Assembly (NCBI GenBank): GCA_002451755.1
Contig: DKDF01000055.1
Coordinates: 580-7,764, forward strand
Origin: Ruminococcaceae bacterium UBA6855
Lineage (GTDB): Bacteria; Bacillota; Clostridia; Oscillospirales; Acutalibacteraceae
Direction: 5' to 3'
DNA: 7,185 bases
Shown: positions 1-6,036 of the stretch, one piece after another
How the letters are laid out: each line of letters begins with the position of its first letter
How positions within the stretch are numbered: the stretch's first letter is position 1
Program-made: the position numbers and the translations under genes
The notes under the pieces: model-generated
Databases searched by the model: none
What the model was told of the DNA's origin: nothing
What the model saw: the letters and a program-made list of their open reading frames with translations, nothing else

Positions 1-131
1 GCTTCGGTGATGTTGCCCGCCTTTCTCATATAGACTTCAAACACTGCGGCGCGGCTATTGGAAGTCTGATTATATAATTTGGCTGGTAAGCGATGTTTAA
101 TCTTGCAAAAGAGCTGCGGAAAAAATATATC
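1..131 (-). other. Possible 5' part or remnant of a leftward gene (unidentified)
   Basis: Read on the minus strand, one frame is open from the TAA at 134-132 to the window edge, about 43 codons. Its leftmost part looks protein-like (RAAVFEVYMRKAGNITE). The only plausible starts are a GTG at 44-42 and an ATG at 29-27, and neither has a convincing ribosome binding site. The pattern loosely recalls the N-terminus of phage terminase small subunits or other helix-turn-helix proteins, but this is impression only. It may be a genuine gene running off the window, a degraded remnant, or chance. A competing short plus-strand frame ends at the TAA at 75-77, so the strand of any real gene is not settled. 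Confidence 0.2.
103..131 (+). promoter_or_regulatory. Weak candidate promoter for the ACT-mnmG-rsmG operon
   Basis: TTGCAA at 103-108 and TATATC at 126-131 are separated by 17 bp, the ideal sigma-A spacing, but each hexamer matches consensus at only four of six positions. A better -10 box (TATAAT, 73-78) lies upstream but has no -35 partner at 16-18 bp. The operon must be transcribed from somewhere in 1-184 or from further upstream. This is the best-spaced pair I see, and it is not strong. Confidence 0.25.
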
Positions 132-184
132 TTAAATACACACATCATCTTCGAACATAGATAACCACACCAAAGGATCTACAC

Positions 185-574
185 ATGACTCTCGAAACCA
201 TCGACGGAATGTTTTCCGTATGCAAACTTGAAAAACTTCCGTCTGCTCTGCCGGACACAAATTTTATATTCTTCGCGCGGACGGATTCCGAAATCTCGCT
301 CGTCTGCCCGACTGATTTTGTGCCGGGCGGCGTTCTGCGCCGCGAGGACGGCTGGCGCGTTCTGCGCGTTCGCGGCGAGTTGGACTTTTCGCTCGTCGGC
401 ATTCTTGCCGATATCACATCCGTGCTCGCACGGCAGGGGATAAGCATTTTTGCGGTGTCTACATATGATACTGACTATATTTTAATAAAAGAAAATAACT
501 TTGCCGACGCGATTTCTGCGCTCGGCGAAAGCGGATATACTGTTGAGGAAAACAAAGGGGTACTGACCGAATGA
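185..574 (+). CDS. ACT-domain (ACT_7-like) protein, putative amino-acid sensor
   Basis: A 129-residue soluble protein with no signal peptide or membrane segment. The second half (about residues 57-121) reads as a single ACT domain of the ACT_7/CASTOR-related type, with the characteristic pattern FSLVGILADITSVLARQGIS (68-87) followed by STYDTDYILI (92-101), which in this family forms the strand-helix-strand that binds small ligands, usually amino acids. The N-terminal half resembles the paired ACT-like half found in stand-alone family members. ATG at 185 is preceded by AAAGGAT at 172-178, well spaced. Its TGA overlaps the mnmG ATG (ATGA, 571-574), so the two are probably translationally coupled. 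No enzymatic domain is attached, so a regulatory or ligand-binding role is inferred; ligand and partner are unknown. Confidence 0.85.
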   Translation: MTLETIDGMFSVCKLEKLPSALPDTNFIFFARTDSEISLVCPTDFVPGGVLRREDGWRVLRVRGELDFSLVGILADITSVLARQGISIFAVSTYDTDYILIKENNFADAISALGESGYTVEENKGVLTE

Positions 575-2451
575 AATACGATGCGGGTAGAATAGATGTT
601 GCCGTTATAGGCGCGGGTCACGCGGGAATCGAGGCGGGACTCGCTTCGGCACGTCTCGGATGCAGGACGGAGGTGTTCACCGTCAACCTCGACTGGGTCG
701 GCAATATGCCGTGCAACCCGTCGATAGGCGGAACGTCAAAAGGACATCTGGTGCGCGAGATAGACGCGCTCGGCGGCGAGATGGGTCTCGCGGCAGACGC
801 GAACACTTTGCAGATGCGTATGCTCAATTTGGGCAAGGGTCCGGCAGTCCACAGCCCGCGTGCGCAGATCGACAGGCGCGCCTACAGCGCATATATGAAA
901 AGAACGCTTGAGGAGCAGGAGAATCTTACGCTCCGCCAGGCTGAAATAGTTGATATTCATTATGACTCCGGCGAGTGGGTGCTTACCACCCGACTCGAGG
1001 CCGTTTACCGCGCGAAGTGCGTGGTGCTCGCGACGGGCACTTTCCTCGGCGGCAGAGTCTATATCGGCGATGTCTCATATGAGAGCGGACCGGACGGAAT
1101 GTTCCCGGCGACCGAGCTCTCGAAATCGCTCAAAGCTCTCGGACTCCCTCTGCGCCGATTCAAGACGGGCACGCCCGCGCGAGTCAATCGCAGAAGCGTT
1201 GAGACCGAAAAGCTCGAACCGCAGTTCGGCGATGAGGACATAGTGCCGTTTTCGTTCACGGGCAGGTACGAAGTGAAGAACACGCGCGAATGTTATGTGA
1301 CCTACACGGGGGAGGAGACGAAGCGGGTCATACTCTCGAACCTCCACCGCTCGCCGCTCTATTCCGGAAAGATAGACGGAGTCGGTCCGCGCTATTGCCC
1401 GAGCATAGAGGATAAAATAGTCCGCTTCTCCGAAAAGGAGCGGCATCAGATATTCATCGAACCCTGCGGCGCAGCGACTCAGGAGATGTATCTCCAGGGA
1501 CTTTCATCCTCGCTGCCGGAGGATGTGCAGCTCGAATTCCTGCACACTATCCCCGGATTGGAGCACTGCGAGGTCATGCGCACCGCATATGCTATAGAAT
1601 ATGACTGCATCGATCCGCTCGCGCTCAAGCGCAGTCTGGAATTCAACGACTTTGACGGACTCTTCGGCGCAGGCCAGTTTAACGGTTCGAGCGGATACGA
1701 AGAGGCAGCCGCGCAGGGACTGATAGCCGGCATCAACGCCGCGCGCAAGGTTCAGAATAAACCTGCGCTCGAACTCGACCGCGCCAGCTCGTATATCGGA
1801 ACGCTCATAGACGACCTCGTCACAAAGGGCTGCTCCGATCCGTACAGAATGATGACCTCGCGCTCGGAATACAGACTTCTGCTCAGACAGGATAACGCCG
1901 ACCGCCGCCTGACTCCTATAGGCTACGAACTGGGACTCATCTCGCAGGAGCGCTATGATGCATTCTGCCGCAAGCTTGAATTGATTGAAGACGAGAAACG
2001 CCGCGCGGAGAATACTACTATCCACGCGTGCAAAGAGCTGAATGATATACTTGTTTCACGTGAAACATCGCCCATCGACGGCGGAATAAGACTCTCCGAG
2101 CTTCTGCGCCGTCCGCAGGCGGATTATAAACTGCTCGCCCCGTTTGACCCGACACGCCCGGACTATCCGAAAGAAGTGTTCGAGCAGGTCGAGATAGATA
2201 TCAAATATGAGGGATATATAAAACGCCAGCAGGCACAGGTCGATGAGATGCGCCGTCTCGAAGTGAAAAAGATACCGCAGGATATAGACTATGCCGCGCT
2301 CGGCGGACTGCGGCTCGAGGCGGTTGAGAAGCTTTCAAAGATACGCCCGGAGAATGTCGGACAGGCGTCGAGAATATCCGGCGTCAGCCCCGCGGACATT
2401 TCGGTGCTGCTGATTCATCTGGAGAGGGAGAACAGGAAACATGATAAATAA
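571..2451 (+). CDS. mnmG: tRNA uridine-5-carboxymethylaminomethyl modification enzyme MnmG (GidA)
   Basis: A 626-residue, full-length FAD-dependent subunit of the MnmE-MnmG complex, which with NADH, methylene-tetrahydrofolate and glycine or ammonium builds the cmnm5/nm5 group on wobble U34 of several tRNAs. The Rossmann FAD motif GAGHAG is at 14-19. The conserved cysteines lie in MPCNPSIGG (C48) and in the GidA signature GPRYCPSIEDKIVRF (272-286, C276). The second signature, AGQFNG followed by SSGYEEAAAQG, starts at 367. The C-terminal helical domain that contacts MnmE ends with QASRISGVSPADIS. AAGGGG at 555-560 serves ATG 571, which overlaps the previous stop by 4 nt, and the 3' end overlaps rsmG by 11 nt. 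Codons for V495-T499 lie within a perfect parS site. mnmE, the usual upstream neighbour in Firmicutes, is not in the window. Confidence 0.98.
   Translation: MKYDAGRIDVAVIGAGHAGIEAGLASARLGCRTEVFTVNLDWVGNMPCNPSIGGTSKGHLVREIDALGGEMGLAADANTLQMRMLNLGKGPAVHSPRAQIDRRAYSAYMKRTLEEQENLTLRQAEIVDIHYDSGEWVLTTRLEAVYRAKCVVLATGTFLGGRVYIGDVSYESGPDGMFPATELSKSLKALGLPLRRFKTGTPARVNRRSVETEKLEPQFGDEDIVPFSFTGRYEVKNTRECYVTYTGEETKRVILSNLHRSPLYSGKIDGVGPRYCPSIEDKIVRFSEKERHQIFIEPCGAATQEMYLQGLSSSLPEDVQLEFLHTIPGLEHCEVMRTAYAIEYDCIDPLALKRSLEFNDFDGLFGAGQFNGSSGYEEAAAQGLIAGINAARKVQNKPALELDRASSYIGTLIDDLVTKGCSDPYRMMTSRSEYRLLLRQDNADRRLTPIGYELGLISQERYDAFCRKLELIEDEKRRAENTTIHACKELNDILVSRETSPIDGGIRLSELLRRPQADYKLLAPFDPTRPDYPKEVFEQVEIDIKYEGYIKRQQAQVDEMRRLEVKKIPQDIDYAALGGLRLEAVEKLSKIRPENVGQASRISGVSPADISVLLIHLERENRKHDK
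2052..2067. promoter_or_regulatory. parS: parS centromere site inside mnmG
   Basis: TGTTTCACGTGAAACA is a perfect 16-bp palindrome identical to the widely conserved bacterial parS to which ParB binds. It falls in the mnmG coding sequence, where it encodes most of VSRET (residues 495-499). It is identical to the copy at 4192-4207, and identity continues for three bases on the right (TCG). ParB would load here as a CTP-dependent clamp and spread over the cluster. The function is inferred from the exact match and from parB lying about 3 kb away. Confidence 0.93.
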
Positions 2452-3151
2452 AGACAGGCTCAAAAATATCTGCGCCGATATCGGCGTTGAGCTCGACGCG
2501 CAGGCTCTTGAAAGATTTGAGCTTTTTGCGTCGATGCTCGTCGAAAAAAACAAAGTGCTCAATCTTACCGCCATAACAGACCCCGAGGGGATAGCTGTCA
2601 AGCACTTTGCTGACAGTCTCACTGCACTGCGCATGATAGATCTTCAGCCGGGGACGAAAGTTATAGACGTCGGCACGGGCGGCGGGTTACCGGGGATTCC
2701 TCTGCTGATAGCTCGCCCGGAGATAAAGCTCACCATGCTCGATTCAACGGGCAAAAAGCTGGCGTTCGTCTCGCAGAGCGTTGAAGAACTCGGACTTTCC
2801 GCTAATATAGTCCATGCGCGCGCCGAAGAGGCGGGGCAGGGGGAGCTGCGCGAGAGCTTCGATTTTGCGGTGTCGCGCGCGGTCGCGGCGATGAACGTGC
2901 TGTGCGAATACTGCCTGCCGTTTGTTAAAGTCGGCGGAACTTTCTGCGCGATGAAAGGCGCAAAGGGCGCCGAAGAACTCGACTGCGCCGGAAAGGCTAT
3001 TGCCACACTCGGCGGCGAGACGCAAAAGACCGAGACTCTCATACTGCCCGACGGCGGCGAGAGAGTTCTGATAAATGTAAAAAAGATATCGCACACTGCG
3101 ACAAAATACCCGCGCCCTTCGGCACAGATTTCAAAAAAGCCGCTCGTATAA
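2441..3151 (+). CDS. rsmG: 16S rRNA (guanine527-N7)-methyltransferase RsmG (GidB)
   Basis: A 236-residue, full-length class I SAM-dependent methyltransferase that methylates N7 of G527 in 16S rRNA; loss of RsmG is known to give low-level streptomycin resistance. The N-terminal part carries the family pattern LNLTAITDPEGIAVKHFADS (40-59). The SAM-binding loop is VIDVGTGGGLPGIPL (74-88), followed by the acidic strand LTMLDST (97-103) and the VSRAVA motif (144-149). The C-terminus TKYPRPSAQISKKPL is typical. ATG 2441 lies inside the end of mnmG (11-nt overlap), with purine-rich GGAGAGGGAG at 2421-2430 and AGGAA at 2434-2438 as possible ribosome binding sites, so it is co-transcribed and probably coupled to mnmG. 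No convincing terminator follows it. Confidence 0.97.
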   Translation: MINKDRLKNICADIGVELDAQALERFELFASMLVEKNKVLNLTAITDPEGIAVKHFADSLTALRMIDLQPGTKVIDVGTGGGLPGIPLLIARPEIKLTMLDSTGKKLAFVSQSVEELGLSANIVHARAEEAGQGELRESFDFAVSRAVAAMNVLCEYCLPFVKVGGTFCAMKGAKGAEELDCAGKAIATLGGETQKTETLILPDGGERVLINVKKISHTATKYPRPSAQISKKPLV

Positions 3152-3197
3152 CGGGGAAAAGCTCCCGAACGGCTCATTTCTGCCCGACCGAAAACAG

Positions 3198-3226
3198 TGG
3201 ACAACCGCCTTTCCCGGTGATATGCT
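3198..3226 (+). promoter_or_regulatory. Candidate sigma-A promoter of noc
   Basis: TGGACA (3198-3203, one mismatch to TTGACA) and TATGCT (3221-3226) are separated by exactly 17 bp, and TG at 3218-3219 forms an extended -10 element (TGnTATGCT). Transcription would begin near 3233, giving an untranslated leader of roughly 45 nt before ATG 3277. The spacer contains TTTCCCGG, half of the Bacillus Noc-binding palindrome. This promoter would give noc its own expression independent of mnmG-rsmG. Confidence 0.6.
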
Positions 3227-3276
3227 TTTATCACAGAGGAACGGCGGTTCTTCTATTATCGGAAAGGACAAGAGCC

Positions 3277-4086
3277 ATGGAAGTTTCAAAAGCCGGAGCG
3301 GTTCTGCTCATTCCTGTTGATAAGATCAGGACAAACCCGAATCAGCCGAGAAAATATTTCGACCCCGACGAGCTTTCGTCCCTCGGCGAGAGCATCCGCC
3401 GCAACGGAATACTCCAGCCGCTTTCGGTGCGCGCGGAGGACGGAGACGGAAAATATGAGCTGATAGCAGGGGAGCGGCGGCTCAGAGCCGCAGCAGAATC
3501 GGGCTTCGACCGCGTGCCGTGCATTGTTATAAATGCAGATTCCACGCAGGCGGCTGTCTATTCCGTGATAGAGAATCTCCAGCGGCGCGACCTCAATTTC
3601 TTTGAGGAGGCGCTTGCGATAGAGTCGCTCGGCGAAAAGTACGGACTCGACAGAGCACAGCTCTCGGAAAAGCTCGGCAAAGCTCCGTCTACATTATCAA
3701 ATAAGCTTCGGCTTCTGCGCCTGCCCGAGGATATCCGCGAGAAGATGATTTCCGCAGATTTAACAGAGCGTCACGCCCGCGCTTTGCTCAGGATAGAAAA
3801 TCCGGACAAACTGCACGCCGCGACCGATACGGTCATAAAGCGTTCGCTGAATGTTGCGCAGACCGAAAAGCTCGTCAATGCGATTCTCGATGACGAGACC
3901 GCGCACAAGCCGCGCGTTATAAAGCTCTTCAAAGATGTCCGCATCTTTGTCAACACAATAAACCACGCCGTTGATACCATGCGCGAAGCGGGTATCAGGG
4001 CGGAGTCCCTGCGTACCGAGACGCAGGACAGCATCGAGTTCACGGTGCGCATACCGAAAGAGTTCGCCTGCCGCAACGCGGGCTGA
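3277..4086 (+). CDS. noc: Nucleoid occlusion protein Noc (ParB/Spo0J-family CTP-binding protein)
   Basis: A 269-residue ParB paralogue. Noc binds dispersed chromosomal sites as a CTP clamp and blocks FtsZ assembly over the nucleoid. The ParB N-terminal domain has NPNQPRKYF (20-28), the CTP-binding GERRLRA (65-71) and ENLQRRD (99-105). The helix-turn-helix region has KAPSTLSNKLRLLRLP (135-150) and TERHARALL (163-171). These, and the C-terminal part VRIFVNTINHAVDTM (221-235) ending FTVRIPK, match Bacillus Noc as I remember it better than Spo0J. ATG 3277 is chosen because AAAGGA (3263-3268) precedes it; an in-frame GTG at 3217 lacks a binding site and would overlap the -10 box. With this start the N-terminal amphipathic membrane-targeting helix of Bacillus Noc is missing. 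Position 137 is proline where Noc usually has glutamine. The alternative is a second ParB with changed specificity. Confidence 0.85.
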   Translation: MEVSKAGAVLLIPVDKIRTNPNQPRKYFDPDELSSLGESIRRNGILQPLSVRAEDGDGKYELIAGERRLRAAAESGFDRVPCIVINADSTQAAVYSVIENLQRRDLNFFEEALAIESLGEKYGLDRAQLSEKLGKAPSTLSNKLRLLRLPEDIREKMISADLTERHARALLRIENPDKLHAATDTVIKRSLNVAQTEKLVNAILDDETAHKPRVIKLFKDVRIFVNTINHAVDTMREAGIRAESLRTETQDSIEFTVRIPKEFACRNAG

Positions 4087-4149
4087 CCCATAAATCTGAC
4101 AATCCCCCATTACCATATCTTTCTCTTTCACACCCCACATCACGGCAGG

Positions 4150-4188
4150 GCGGCAGACTTCTTTTGGAAGCCTGCCGCTTTGTCGTTT
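4150..4188 (+). terminator. Intrinsic terminator after noc
   Basis: GCGGCAG (4150-4156) pairs with CTGCCGC (4172-4178). After one A/C mismatch, CTTC (4158-4161) pairs with GAAG (4167-4170) around a five-base loop. TTTGTCGTTT follows directly. The 11 base pairs plus a moderately T-rich tail support rho-independent termination of the noc transcript, 64 nt after its stop. It ends just before parS. The tail is interrupted, so termination may be partial. Confidence 0.65.
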
Positions 4189-4191
4189 CAA

Positions 4192-4207
4192 TGTTTCACG
4201 TGAAACA
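4192..4207. promoter_or_regulatory. parS: parS centromere site upstream of parA
   Basis: TGTTTCACGTGAAACA is a perfect match to the consensus bacterial parS; palindromy extends one base each side (4191-4208). It lies 19 bp upstream of the -35 box of the parA promoter, so ParB bound and spread here could both nucleate the partition complex and affect parAB transcription. The placement beside parA is typical of chromosomal par loci; the regulatory effect is inference. Confidence 0.95.
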
Positions 4208-4226
4208 TCGGTGTCCGATATTCTGA

Positions 4227-4255
4227 TTGACCTTTTCAAAGCGTTATGGTATAAT
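4227..4255 (+). promoter_or_regulatory. Strong sigma-A promoter of parA-parB
   Basis: TTGACC (4227-4232, five of six) and TATAAT (4250-4255, perfect) are separated by the optimal 17 bp. The start of transcription would be near 4262, about 37 nt before the TTG start of parA. This is the best promoter in the window, and it rules out translation from the in-frame TTG at 4227, which lies within the -35 box. Confidence 0.9.
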
Positions 4256-4298
4256 TTTTGCAGTATTTTTGGCCGAAAAAGGCAAAGGAGACTTTGGA

Positions 4299-5075
4299 TT
4301 GGGAAAGGTAATTGCAATAGTCAACCAGAAAGGCGGCGTCGGCAAGACGACCTCGGCGGTCAACCTCGCGGCGGCAGTCGGCGACAAGGGATATAAAGTC
4401 CTCCTCGCGGACATTGACCCGCAGGGCAACGCGACGAGCGGACTCGGCATCAACAAGCGCGCGCTCGAGCAGTCGGCATACGATGTTATGATAAACTCCG
4501 TCCCCGCAAAGGATGTTATCCTCGAGAGCGAGTATGAGAATGTCTGGGTTCTGCCGTCAAACATGGCGCTCGCCGGTGCGGAGCTTGAGCTTGTGGATAT
4601 GGATCGCCGCGAGAGCAGACTCAAGACTGCGCTCGCACCCGTCAAGGCGGATTTTGATTTTATCTTCTTTGACTGCCCGCCCTCACTTGGACTCATAACC
4701 CTCAACGCTCTGTGCGCTTCGGACACGGTCATGGTGCCGATCCAGTGCGAGTACTACGCGCTCGAAGGTCTGTCGCAGCTGATGTCTACCGTCAGGCAGG
4801 TCAAGCGCCTCTATAACCCGATGATCGAGATAGAGGGAGTTCTGCTCACGATGTACGACGGCAGACTCAATCTCACCCAGCAGGTCGTTGACGAAGTCAA
4901 ACGCTTCTTCCCCAGAAAGGTCTATTCCTCGGTCATTCCGCGAAATGTCAGACTCTCCGAGGCTCCGAGCTTCGGTCAGCCGGTCATGTACTATGACAGA
5001 AGCTCAAAGGGAACGAGCGCATATAACGACTTTGCGGACGAGTTCCTGAGAATGAACGGAAAGAAAAGCAACTGA
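4299..5075 (+). CDS. parA: Chromosome partitioning ATPase ParA (Soj)
   Basis: A 258-residue deviant-Walker ATPase that forms ATP-dependent dimers on DNA, interacts with ParB at parS and drives origin segregation; in Bacillus, Soj also tunes DnaA activity. Visible are the deviant Walker A KGGVGKTT (11-18, signature lysine K11), the A' motif DIDPQGN (38-44), Walker B FIFFDCPPSLG (121-131) and the C-terminal signature IPRNVRLSEAPSFG (213-226). TMYDGRLNL (184-192) corresponds to the DNA-contacting loop of Soj. The start is a TTG with AAAGGAG at 4284-4290, 8 nt away. It produces the canonical MGKVIAIVNQKGG N-terminus, whereas longer versions would start upstream of the transcript. No extra N-terminal regulatory domain is present, so this is the short chromosomal type. 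parB follows 19 nt after the stop. Confidence 0.97.
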   Translation: MGKVIAIVNQKGGVGKTTSAVNLAAAVGDKGYKVLLADIDPQGNATSGLGINKRALEQSAYDVMINSVPAKDVILESEYENVWVLPSNMALAGAELELVDMDRRESRLKTALAPVKADFDFIFFDCPPSLGLITLNALCASDTVMVPIQCEYYALEGLSQLMSTVRQVKRLYNPMIEIEGVLLTMYDGRLNLTQQVVDEVKRFFPRKVYSSVIPRNVRLSEAPSFGQPVMYYDRSSKGTSAYNDFADEFLRMNGKKSN

Positions 5076-5094
5076 GCCGAAAGGGGAAATATAA

Positions 5095-5964
5095 ATGGCA
5101 GCAAAAAAAGGCGGACTCGGCCGCGGGCTTGACGCTCTGTTTGCCGACAACTCCATTGAAGAGATAGCCTCGACCAGCGCGGTCAAGCTCAAGATAATGG
5201 ACATCGAGCCCAACCGTGACCAGCCGAGAAAAATATTTGACGAGGACGCACTCGCCGAGCTTGCGGACAGCATAGCCAAGCACGGCGTCATTCAGCCGCT
5301 TCTCGTGCGCCCGATGCCCGACGGCAGCTATCAGCTCGTCGCCGGCGAACGCCGCTGGCGTGCATCGCGCATGGCGGGTCTGACCGAAGTTCCCGTTGTT
5401 ATAAAAGAGCTCAGCGACGACGAGGCGATGGCTCTCGCTCTTATAGAAAACCTCCAGCGCGAGGACCTCAACGCGATTGAAGAGGCGCAGGGCATAAAGG
5501 CGCTCATGGACACCCTCTCGCTGACTCAGGACGAGGCGGCGGAGCGTGTCGGCAAGTCCCGTCCCGCAGTAGCGAACGCGCTGAGACTTCTCAAGCTCCC
5601 GGACAGCGTCATTGCGCTCGTCTCGGACGGCAAGCTCTCGCCCGGTCACGCACGCGCCCTGCTCGGCTTCAAAGATGAGCAGGATATCATCGAGACGGCG
5701 GATTTGATTATAGAAAAAGGACTGACTGTCCGCGATGTTGAAAAATTAGTCAAAAAGAGAAATAAAGAGCCCAAGGCGGAGAAGTCCGCCGCCCGCCGCG
5801 CGAGCTACTATGACGAGGTTGAATTAGCTCTGACCGACTTCCTCGGAAGAAAAGTCAAGGTCGGCACGAAGCCTGGCAAGGAGAGCGGAGTGCTCGAGAT
5901 AGATTTCTTTGACAAAGACGATCTGACCCGTCTGGCAGATGCGCTCAAGAGCCTCGGCGACTAA
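5095..5964 (+). CDS. parB: Chromosome partitioning protein ParB (Spo0J), parS-binding CTPase
   Basis: A 289-residue ParB that binds parS, hydrolyses CTP to slide and spread as a clamp, recruits condensin and stimulates ParA. The N-terminal KKGGLGRGLDALF (4-16) is the ParA-interaction segment, followed by NRDQPRKIF (40-48), the CTP motif GERRWRA (84-90) and ENLQRED (118-124). The helix-turn-helix KSRPAVANALRLLKLP (154-169) and SPGHARALL (182-190) carry R156 and G184, the residues associated with parS rather than Noc-site recognition. The C-terminal 50 residues, after a charged linker, form the dimerisation domain. AAGGGG at 5081-5086 lies 8 nt from ATG 5095. It is co-transcribed with parA, and both parS sites in the window are its presumed targets. 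Confidence 0.97.
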   Translation: MAAKKGGLGRGLDALFADNSIEEIASTSAVKLKIMDIEPNRDQPRKIFDEDALAELADSIAKHGVIQPLLVRPMPDGSYQLVAGERRWRASRMAGLTEVPVVIKELSDDEAMALALIENLQREDLNAIEEAQGIKALMDTLSLTQDEAAERVGKSRPAVANALRLLKLPDSVIALVSDGKLSPGHARALLGFKDEQDIIETADLIIEKGLTVRDVEKLVKKRNKEPKAEKSAARRASYYDEVELALTDFLGRKVKVGTKPGKESGVLEIDFFDKDDLTRLADALKSLGD

Positions 5965-5973
5965 ATGCAAATT

Positions 5974-6002
5974 CCCTCCGCTCATGCGGGGGGATATCTT
6001 TT
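5974..6002 (+). terminator. Intrinsic terminator of the parA-parB transcript
   Basis: CCCTCCGC (5974-5981) pairs with GCGGGGGG (5986-5993), eight pairs including one G-U, around the tetraloop TCAT; ATATCTTTT follows. It lies 9 nt after the parB stop. The T-tract is short and interrupted, so read-through into the dehydrogenase gene is possible. Confidence 0.65.
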
Positions 6003-6036
6003 GCCCGCGGGCATAAATCTGTGTTGAGGTGATTGC

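Noticed and set aside
32..67. AGACTTC/GAAGTCT inverted repeat as a terminator
   Set aside because: The loop is 22 nt, the stem is AT-rich, and no T-run follows on either strand.
1684..1694. GGTTCGAG resembling a tRNA T-loop
   Set aside because: Lies in conserved mnmG codons with no acceptor, D or anticodon stems around it.
3152..3170. CGGG/CCCG hairpin after rsmG as a terminator
   Set aside because: Four-base stem with no T-tract; too weak to call.
3197..3205. AGTGGACAA and nearby TTATCACA as DnaA boxes marking the origin
   Set aside because: Each departs from the nine-base consensus TTATCCACA, there is no cluster or AT-rich unwinding region, and AGTGGACAA overlaps the -35 hexamer of noc.
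3217..3276. Upstream in-frame GTG start for noc
   Set aside because: No ribosome binding site precedes it, and it overlaps the extended -10 region of the best promoter; ATG 3277 has a well-placed AAAGGA.
4227..4298. Upstream in-frame TTG start for parA
   Set aside because: It lies in the -35 box of the parA promoter and would not be in the transcript; TTG 4299 gives the standard N-terminus with a strong binding site.
3760..4317. 185-codon minus-strand open frame across the end of noc
   Set aside because: Antisense shadow of noc and its spacer; no recognisable motifs and no domain-like pattern.
4984..5649. 221-codon minus-strand open frame opposite parB
   Set aside because: Shadow of parB with no protein-family features.
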